Shown: positions 7,541 through 12,078 of the stretch, in pieces | Layout: every line of letters begins with the position of its first letter | Position numbering within the stretch: position 1 is the first letter of the stretch | Source: Acholeplasmataceae bacterium | Lineage (GTDB): Bacteria; Bacillota_I; Bacilli_A; ML615J-28; CAG-698 | Reading direction: 5' to 3' | Length of the DNA: 12,078 nucleotides | NCBI GenBank assembly: GCA_012840905.1 | Contig: DUVT01000060.1 | Coordinates: 1 to 12,078, forward strand | Program-made: the position numbers and the translations under genes | The notes under the pieces: generated by a model | The model's database searches: none | What the model saw: only the letters and a program-made list of their open reading frames with translations | Told to the model about the DNA's origin: nothing

Positions 7541-7555
7541 TGTAAAGCGCTTACA
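7541..7555. promoter_or_regulatory. Candidate LacI/CcpA-family operator between oppA and trpS
   Basis: TGTAAAGCGCTTACA, extended to ATGTAA-AGCGC-TTACAT, is a near-perfect palindrome of the LacI/CcpA type and has the highest GC content in this intergenic region. It differs from a classical 14-base cre by one extra A in the left half. It sits 20 bp upstream of the trpS -35 box and about 85 bp upstream of the oppA -35 box, so either gene could be the target. Confidence 0.6.
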
Positions 7556-7575
7556 TTAAGTTTTTTCAAAAAAAC

Positions 7576-7603
7576 TTGAATTTTTTGTAAAAAGATATAT
7601 AAT
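7576..7603 (+). promoter_or_regulatory. Promoter of trpS
   Basis: TTGAAT (7576-7581), a 16-base spacer and TATAAT (7598-7603) lie 43 bases before the trpS start. A second TATAAT at 7609-7614 could also serve as a -10. The leader would be under about 40 bases, leaving no room for a T-box, although many Bacilli control trpS that way. Confidence 0.7.
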
Positions 7604-7646
7604 ACTATTATAATCGTAATAATATAATAAGGAAAAGGAGTAATTT

Positions 7647-8639
7647 ATGAATATAGTATTATCAGGGGTTAAGCCAACGGGTATTCCTACTTTAGGAAAT
7701 TATATTGGAGCATTAAGAAATTTTGTAAAGTTGCAAAATGAAATGCCTAATGCTGAGTTTTTCTTTTTCATCGCAGATTTACATGCAATTACAGTTCCTC
7801 AGGATCCAAAAGTATTAAAACAAAATATCAAGAACTTAGCAGCCCTTTATTTAGCTTGCGGTCTTAATCCAAAAAATTTAACATTATTTATTCAGTCCGA
7901 AGTTAAACAACACTCAGAAATGGGATACATTATGCAAAGCATCTCATATATGGGTGAATTAGAAAGAATGACCCAATATAAAGATAAGGTTCAAAAACAA
8001 GTAACAGGAGTTACTTCTGCACTCTTTACATATCCAACTTTAATGGCTGGAGATATTTTATTATATGATACAAGATATGTGCCTGTAGGTGATGACCAAA
8101 AACAACATTTAGAACTAGCTAGGGACCTTGCAATTCGCTTCAACAATCGCTTCGGAAATACATTTAGAGTTCCAGAAGAACTAATTAGTAAAACTGGTGC
8201 AAGAATTATGGACTTACAAAATCCAACTAAAAAGATGGATAAATCAGATGATGCTAATAAAGGTTGTATCTTTTTATTAGAACCAATTAATTCGATTAAG
8301 AAAAAGATTAAAGCAGCAGTTACAGATAGCGAAGCAGTTGTTAGATATGATAAAGAAAACAAACCTGGAATTTCAAATCTTATGACTATCTACTCGGCAT
8401 TAACTAATTTAAGCTTTGAAGATATCGAATCTAAATATGAAGGTAAAGGATACGGAGACTTTAAAGGTGATTTAGCAGAGATAGTTGCAGCTGAAATTGA
8501 AGCAATTCAAAACAAATTTAACGAAATCATCTCTTCTCCAATGCTAGATGAATTATTAGATAAAGGAAGAGAAAAAGCAACTATGCTAGCACAAAGAAAA
8601 ATTCAAAAAGTCTATAAAAAATTAGGGCTTGGTAGATAA
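7647..8639 (+). CDS. trpS: Tryptophanyl-tRNA synthetase
   Basis: Class I aminoacyl-tRNA synthetase that activates tryptophan with ATP and loads it on tRNA-Trp in the cytoplasm. At 330 residues it is the normal bacterial length. The HIGH-type motif appears as PTLGNYIGA (14-22). The active-site regions FFIADLHAITVPQDP, IQSEV, MGELERMTQYKDK and VPVGDDQKQHLELARDL are intact, and the KMSKS loop is KMDKS (196-200) inside GARIMDLQNPTKKMDKSDD (184-202). The C-terminal YEGKGYGDFKGDLAE block (264-278) is typical of the Bacillus-type enzyme. The ATG has AAGGAG six bases upstream. It is transcribed divergently from oppA and convergently with tyrS, and appears to be monocistronic. Confidence 0.96.
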   Translation: MNIVLSGVKPTGIPTLGNYIGALRNFVKLQNEMPNAEFFFFIADLHAITVPQDPKVLKQNIKNLAALYLACGLNPKNLTLFIQSEVKQHSEMGYIMQSISYMGELERMTQYKDKVQKQVTGVTSALFTYPTLMAGDILLYDTRYVPVGDDQKQHLELARDLAIRFNNRFGNTFRVPEELISKTGARIMDLQNPTKKMDKSDDANKGCIFLLEPINSIKKKIKAAVTDSEAVVRYDKENKPGISNLMTIYSALTNLSFEDIESKYEGKGYGDFKGDLAEIVAAEIEAIQNKFNEIISSPMLDELLDKGREKATMLAQRKIQKVYKKLGLGR

Positions 8640-8646
8640 TAATATT

Positions 8647-8678
8647 AAAGACGGTTCATTTTTAGAACCGTCTTTTTT
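8647..8678. terminator. Bidirectional terminator between trpS and tyrS
   Basis: AAAGACGGTTC / GAACCGTCTTT forms a perfect 11-bp stem with a 7-base loop (8658-8664). The plus strand has a T-run at 8673-8678, so it is a good terminator for trpS. The tyrS stop codon (8677-8679) overlaps the end of this T-run, and tyrS transcripts enter the same stem from the other side, where the T-tract is weaker. Confidence 0.88.
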
Positions 8679-9933
8679 AATGTTTTATTAAATAGTAATT
8701 TTTCTTACCACGTTTAATAATAGTAAATTTACCTTCAATTGCATTTTCTTTAGAAACTATAAAGTCAAATGAGTTTTGAACTTCGCCATTCACAGAAATT
8801 GCATTGTTTTTTAGAAACTCTCTTGCTTCTCTTTTTGATGATGCAGCTTTAACTTCTACAAGCAAATCAATAATATTCTTATCTTCTTTTGCTTCAATCG
8901 AAGGAACATCCTTAAAACCAATCGCAATTTCGCTTGCATCTAAACTTCTAATATCTCCACTAAATAAAACTTCACTAATCTTTTTAGCTTGTAAATACGC
9001 TTCTTTTCCATGAACAAATGTAACCACTTCTTCAGCTAATACTTTTTGCGCTAAACGTTCATGTGGAGCTTTATTAAATTCCGCTTCAATCTTTTCAATC
9101 TCTTCTTTACTTAAGAATGTATAGTATTTTAAGAATTTAATTACATCTGCATCAGCGGTATTAATAAAGAATTGATACATTTCATATGGTGTAGTTTTTT
9201 CTGAGTCTAACCAAACAGCACCACTTTCTGTTTTACCAAACTTTGTTCCATCACTCTTTGTAATCAGCGGGATTGTTAAACCGTATGCTTTTGCATTGCT
9301 ACCTTCAACTTTACGGATTAGATCCATTCCAGCAGTAATGTTACCCCATTGGTCTTGACCACCTATTTGCATTTCACATTTCAATATTGGATCTTGATAC
9401 ATCTTTAAGAAGTCAATACTTTGCATGATCATATATGAAAATTCTAAGTAAGTTAAACCAGTTTCAAGTCTTGATTTAACCGAGTCTTTACCAAGCATTA
9501 CATTAACGCTGAAATGCTTACCGTAATTACGCCACATATCAATAGCAAGCATACTTCCTAACCATTTATAGTTATCTACAAAGAATGCTGTTTTATCGTC
9601 AAAAGGTATGAACTTTGAAAATTGCTCTTTAAATAAATTAGTCCATTTTTTTACAACTTCTACATCATTTAGGCTTCGTTCACTACTTTTACCACTAGGA
9701 TCACCAATTAGACCTGTCCCACCACCAGCTAGGGCAATGATACGATGGCCAGCTTTATGGAATCTAAGTAGAGTAATAATAGGAAGAAGCGAACCAATAT
9801 GTAGACTATCTGCTGTTGGATCAAACCCACAGTATAAAGTAATAGGTCCTTCTTCTAGTCTTTTTGCTAAATCTTCTTCATTTATAATATCATAAACTAG
9901 TCCACGCCATTTCAATTCTTCTAATAATGTCAT
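8677..9933 (-). CDS. tyrS: Tyrosyl-tRNA synthetase
   Basis: Class I aminoacyl-tRNA synthetase that charges tRNA-Tyr. The 418 residues match the Bacillus-type TyrRS. Tyrosine pocket and HIGH motif: Y34 in LYCGFDPTADSLHIGS, with the motif HIGS at 45-48. GGTGLIGDPSGKSSER (71-86), YLEFSYMIMQ (162-171) and GGQDQWGN (191-198) are all conserved. The KMSKS loop is KFGKT (231-235). A C-terminal S4 RNA-binding domain covers about 352-415 (SSKREAREFLKNNAISVNG, 366-383). ATG at 9931-9933 follows AGGAGGTT (9941-9948). A T-box leader precedes it, so expression should rise when tRNA-Tyr is uncharged. No clear separate promoter is seen, so it may be co-transcribed with the ccpA-like gene upstream. Confidence 0.97.
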   Translation of the reverse strand: MTLLEELKWRGLVYDIINEEDLAKRLEEGPITLYCGFDPTADSLHIGSLLPIITLLRFHKAGHRIIALAGGGTGLIGDPSGKSSERSLNDVEVVKKWTNLFKEQFSKFIPFDDKTAFFVDNYKWLGSMLAIDMWRNYGKHFSVNVMLGKDSVKSRLETGLTYLEFSYMIMQSIDFLKMYQDPILKCEMQIGGQDQWGNITAGMDLIRKVEGSNAKAYGLTIPLITKSDGTKFGKTESGAVWLDSEKTTPYEMYQFFINTADADVIKFLKYYTFLSKEEIEKIEAEFNKAPHERLAQKVLAEEVVTFVHGKEAYLQAKKISEVLFSGDIRSLDASEIAIGFKDVPSIEAKEDKNIIDLLVEVKAASSKREAREFLKNNAISVNGEVQNSFDFIVSKENAIEGKFTIIKRGKKNYYLIKH

Positions 9934-9956
9934 TTTAATTAACCTCCTATTAACTT

Positions 9957-9987
9957 AAAAATCGCCCCTAAGAATCTCTTAAGGACG
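9957..9987 (-). terminator. T-box controlled terminator before tyrS
   Basis: The minus strand has CGTCCTTAAGA / TCTTAGGGGCG, 11 bp with two G-U pairs and a 3-base loop, followed by five T (9957-9961). The 5' arm contains CCTTAA, which also pairs with the T-box segment, so this stem and the antiterminator are mutually exclusive. Confidence 0.88.
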
Positions 9988-10157
9988 AATAAAATATCCG
10001 CGGTACCACCTTAATTTTTAGCTCTAAAGCTAAACACTTAATCTATTAATGAAACTCATAAGGTGTAATTCTAAATTAAACTGTTTTAGGTTCGCACCAT
10101 CCACCTAAATCTCTTGCTTTTACAAGTTTAATTTATACTGATCCTTAATCATCGTCT
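9957..10157 (-). ncRNA. T-box riboswitch (tyrosine) controlling tyrS
   Basis: The leader fills the gap between the ccpA-like stop and tyrS. The T-box core AAGGTGGTACCGCGG lies at 9998-10012. Stem I shows an S-turn with AGTA (10136-10139) facing GAA, closed by a perfect 10-bp helix (10126-10135 with 10072-10081). The apical part contains AGAG and GGTGGATGGTGCGAACC. The specifier loop has GAATTACACC, with TAC (a Tyr codon) at 10065-10067, agreeing with the downstream gene. The UUAAGG before the T-box can pair with CCUUAA of the terminator, giving the antiterminator. Known mechanism: uncharged tRNA-Tyr binds the specifier and T-box and prevents termination. Confidence 0.94.
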
Positions 10158-11144
10158 CTATTTAGTTGACCCTCGCCAAATTACTTGATAATCAACTTGT
10201 AAATTTGCCGGTTGTTTCTCGTCTTCATTTTTCATAAGTTCTGTTAAATGAGCCATTGCTTTATTCCCAATTTCATAAATAGGTGTTTCGACACATGTTA
10301 ATTTTGGATTTGAAAGAACAGCATATCTTGTGTTTTGGAATCCGATTACTTGTAGGTCGTCAGGAACTTTATAGCCCTTGTTCATTGCAATATTCATAAA
10401 TGAGATTGCCATTGAGTCCCTAACAACTAAAACAACTTCAGGGATGCCCTCTTCAATAATCTCAGTAAATTGTGGTTCATTAATACTTAAATCTCCACTT
10501 GAACGAACAATGTTAGCATCTAGTCCTGCTTCTTCCATTGCTCTTCTATAGCCTTTTTCTTTTAACTCATTAACAGTATACTTATGTTCTGTACTAATAA
10601 ACATAATATCTTTATTACCACGAGAAATCATCTCTTTAGTAATATCGTAAGCACATTTCTCATAATCAATACCAACACTACCAAATTCTTCAGTAGGAGA
10701 AATTTGATTTACAAAGACTACAGGTACTGGAGTATTTCTAATGTGTTCGATTGTTTCTTTAGTGATTTCATCGTTCATTAAAAGGATTCCATCAACACTT
10801 GAAGCAATTACTTCACTCCATACCTCAGAAGCAAGATTCGGGTCATTATTTGTGAACAAGCGAATAGTATAGCCAAATTTTTTGGCACTGTCATCAATAC
10901 CAGCAATCATCTCTGCAACACTTGCACGAGAAATTTGCGGTATAACAATTGCAACTGTGGTAGATCTACGACTAGCTAAACCTCTTGCATTAGCATTTGG
11001 TTTATAGCCCATTTCTTTAATTATTTTTAAAACTCTCTTTCTTGTTGATTCCTTAACTTTTTCAGGATGGTTAAGGACACGAGAAACAGTTGCTAAGCTT
11101 ACGCCAGCAGCTCCTGCAATATCATAAATTTTTGCTTGATTCAT
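10158..11144 (-). CDS. ccpA: LacI-family transcription regulator, CcpA-like
   Basis: DNA-binding regulator with a LacI-type helix-turn-helix (IYDIAGAAGVSLATVSRVLN, 6-25), a hinge helix at NARGLASRRSTTV (52-64, with Leu56 in the usual minor-groove position) and a periplasmic-binding-protein-like sensor domain to residue 328. The hinge and the following AIVIPQIS...IAGIDDSAKKFGY segment resemble CcpA of Bacilli closely. Gene order supports this, since tyrS, ccpA and murC lie in the same region in Bacillus subtilis. CcpA with HPr-Ser-P represses or activates carbon-responsive genes at cre sites; that role is inferred here. The ATG at 11142-11144 has GAGGGTG five bases upstream. The stop abuts the tyrS T-box leader. 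Another LacI-family regulator is the alternative. Confidence 0.8.
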   Translation of the reverse strand: MNQAKIYDIAGAAGVSLATVSRVLNHPEKVKESTRKRVLKIIKEMGYKPNANARGLASRRSTTVAIVIPQISRASVAEMIAGIDDSAKKFGYTIRLFTNNDPNLASEVWSEVIASSVDGILLMNDEITKETIEHIRNTPVPVVFVNQISPTEEFGSVGIDYEKCAYDITKEMISRGNKDIMFISTEHKYTVNELKEKGYRRAMEEAGLDANIVRSSGDLSINEPQFTEIIEEGIPEVVLVVRDSMAISFMNIAMNKGYKVPDDLQVIGFQNTRYAVLSNPKLTCVETPIYEIGNKAMAHLTELMKNEDEKQPANLQVDYQVIWRGSTK

Positions 11145-11163
11145 TTTTTCACCCTCTTACAAT

Positions 11164-11215
11164 AAGTATTTTATCATATTATGAAAATATTTTCAAGACT
11201 TTTTAGAAAATACTT
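11164..11215. repeat. Nested inverted repeats over the ccpA-like promoter
   Basis: Outer arms AAGTATTTT (11164-11172) and AAAATACTT (11207-11215) are perfect 9-base complements. Inside lies the perfect 14-base palindrome TGAAAATATTTTCA (11182-11195). The two symmetry centres differ by only one base. The inner palindrome has the half-sites of a cre (TGAAA...TTTCA) but with AT-rich centre instead of CG. It may be an autoregulatory operator, or part of a weak murC terminator. Confidence 0.65.
11168..11196 (-). promoter_or_regulatory. Promoter of the ccpA-like gene
   Basis: The minus strand has TTGAAA (11191-11196), a 17-base spacer and TAAAAT (11168-11173). Transcription would start near 11161, about 16 bases before the ATG and just upstream of its ribosome site. 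The -35 box overlaps the inner palindrome and the -10 box lies in an outer repeat arm. Confidence 0.65.
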
Positions 11216-11221
11216 TTTCGT

Positions 11222-12078
11222 TTACATTTTTCCAATAATACTGCCAATATACTTGTCAATATTTCCTGCTCCTAAAAATAAAATTACTTTATTGTTTAAA
11301 GTTTTAAAGTATTTAATATCTTTTTCGCTAAACGGTTTTGCATTAGAAAAAATATTAAAAATTTGTCTTTCTAAATCTTTATTATATCTTTCGCGTTTGG
11401 ATGTGAAAGTTGATGCTAAGTATAAATTCACATCTTTAAAGACTTCTCTAAATTCGTTTTCTAAAGCTAAAGTTCTTGAATAAGTATGTGGTTGAAAAAT
11501 TACAATTAACTCTTTTGTAGGGTGTTTTTGTTTTATTGCCTGAAATAATGCATCAATTTCTTTAGGGTGATGAGCATAATCATCAATAATAATATTATCA
11601 TAATATAGATGTTCTTCCATTCTTCTAGATGGTTTTTTATATGTTATTATTAAATCTTGAATTAAGTCAAAATCAAGTCCACATAAATAATAAACCCCAA
11701 GTGCAGCTAAAAAATTATAAATCATATATTCACCTGTGAACGGAAGTATAAACTGATAAATTTCTCCTAATACATTTACTTTTATTGTATACCCATTATT
11801 GTGAGTTTCTAAGATTTCCGCCCAAATATCAGCATTTTTATTAAATCCAAATGTTAACTTATTTTTATGAATTATATATTTAGTATTTATATCATCATAA
11901 TTAATTATTAACTTCTTTGTATTTTTCGCTACCTTTTGAAAGGACTTTATTACTTCATCAAAATTTTTAAAATAATCTGGATGATCAAAATCTATATTAT
12001 TAATTATTAAATAATCATAAGTATATTTTAAGAAATGATCTTGGTATTCGCAAGCTTCAAATATAAAATAATCATAAT
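11222..12078 (-). CDS. murC: UDP-N-acetylmuramate--L-alanine ligase MurC (5' part off window)
   Basis: MurC adds L-alanine to UDP-N-acetylmuramic acid in cytoplasmic peptidoglycan synthesis. I read 284 residues in one frame from the right edge to TAA at 11222-11224; the N-terminal UDP-binding domain and P-loop lie outside. Visible marks: EACEYQDHFLKY followed by YLIINNIDFDHPDYF (middle domain), RRMEE (the RRF region), IIDDYAHHPKEI (start of the C-terminal ligase domain), IVIFQPHTYSRT, and the terminal ILFLGAGNIDKY. These features separate MurC from MurD/E/F. The segment usually reading G-x-H-N-x-x-N is GEYMIYN, lacking the usual His-Asn pair. An internal ATG at 11723-11725 is not the start, because the frame and homology continue upstream. 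Its presence argues for cell-wall synthesis. Confidence 0.93.
   Translation of the reverse strand, partial: YDYFIFEACEYQDHFLKYTYDYLIINNIDFDHPDYFKNFDEVIKSFQKVAKNTKKLIINYDDINTKYIIHKNKLTFGFNKNADIWAEILETHNNGYTIKVNVLGEIYQFILPFTGEYMIYNFLAALGVYYLCGLDFDLIQDLIITYKKPSRRMEEHLYYDNIIIDDYAHHPKEIDALFQAIKQKHPTKELIVIFQPHTYSRTLALENEFREVFKDVNLYLASTFTSKRERYNKDLERQIFNIFSNAKPFSEKDIKYFKTLNNKVILFLGAGNIDKYIGSIIGKM

Noticed and set aside
7991..8362. Minus-strand frame of 123 codons within trpS.
   Set aside because: It is an antisense shadow of the conserved TrpRS core and shows no protein family features.
11222..11725. A short 167-aa gene starting at the ATG at 11723-11725.
   Set aside because: The same frame stays open to the right edge and translates into clear MurC middle-domain sequence, so this is an internal Met of a truncated murC.
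1..12078. CRISPR arrays, tRNA/rRNA genes, insertion sequences or prophage remnants.
   Set aside because: I saw no direct-repeat arrays, cloverleaf genes, transposase motifs or terminal inverted repeats in the window.

Overview
The window is AT-rich and reads as an ordinary bacterial chromosome segment of the Bacillota, on the Bacilli/Mollicutes side. Three observations support this. The genes have AGGAGG-type ribosome sites. tyrS is controlled by a T-box leader. The order tyrS, CcpA-like regulator, murC matches my memory of the Bacillus subtilis tyrS...ccpA...murC region, in a more compact form. TGG is the Trp codon in the stretches I read and oppD ends in TGA, so the standard bacterial code fits better than the Mycoplasma code. 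The long insertion in OppF recalls Mycoplasma OppF proteins, while murC argues for retained peptidoglycan synthesis. A wall-bearing relative of Mollicutes is a reasonable guess, not proven.

Left half (1-7455, minus strand): a complete oligopeptide ABC importer operon, oppA-oppB-oppC-oppD-oppF, with oppF cut by the window edge. A consensus promoter (TTGACA, 16 bp, TATAAT) drives the oppA lipoprotein gene. A strong hairpin lies between oppA and oppB, so the binding protein can be made in excess over the membrane complex. The oppB to oppF genes are tightly packed, with gaps of 10-12 bases or an 8-base overlap.

The main discovery candidate is OppC (785 aa). A standard OppC permease is split, in its first extracytoplasmic loop, by about 430 residues that form seven RCC1-like repeats. 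This is the blade number of a closed RCC1 beta-propeller. OppF from the same operon has a second large insertion, charged and coiled-coil-like, between its Walker A motif and its Q-loop. One importer therefore has added modules on both faces of the membrane.

Right half (7456-12078): a divergent intergenic region with promoters for oppA and trpS and two cre-like sites; trpS (plus strand); a bidirectional terminator shared with the convergent tyrS (minus); a tyrosine T-box with a UAC specifier; a CcpA-like LacI-family regulator with its own promoter set in nested dyad symmetry; and the 3' part of murC. The CcpA-like protein could bind the cre-like sites near oppA/trpS and its own promoter, which would link carbon status to peptide uptake. 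That link is inference.
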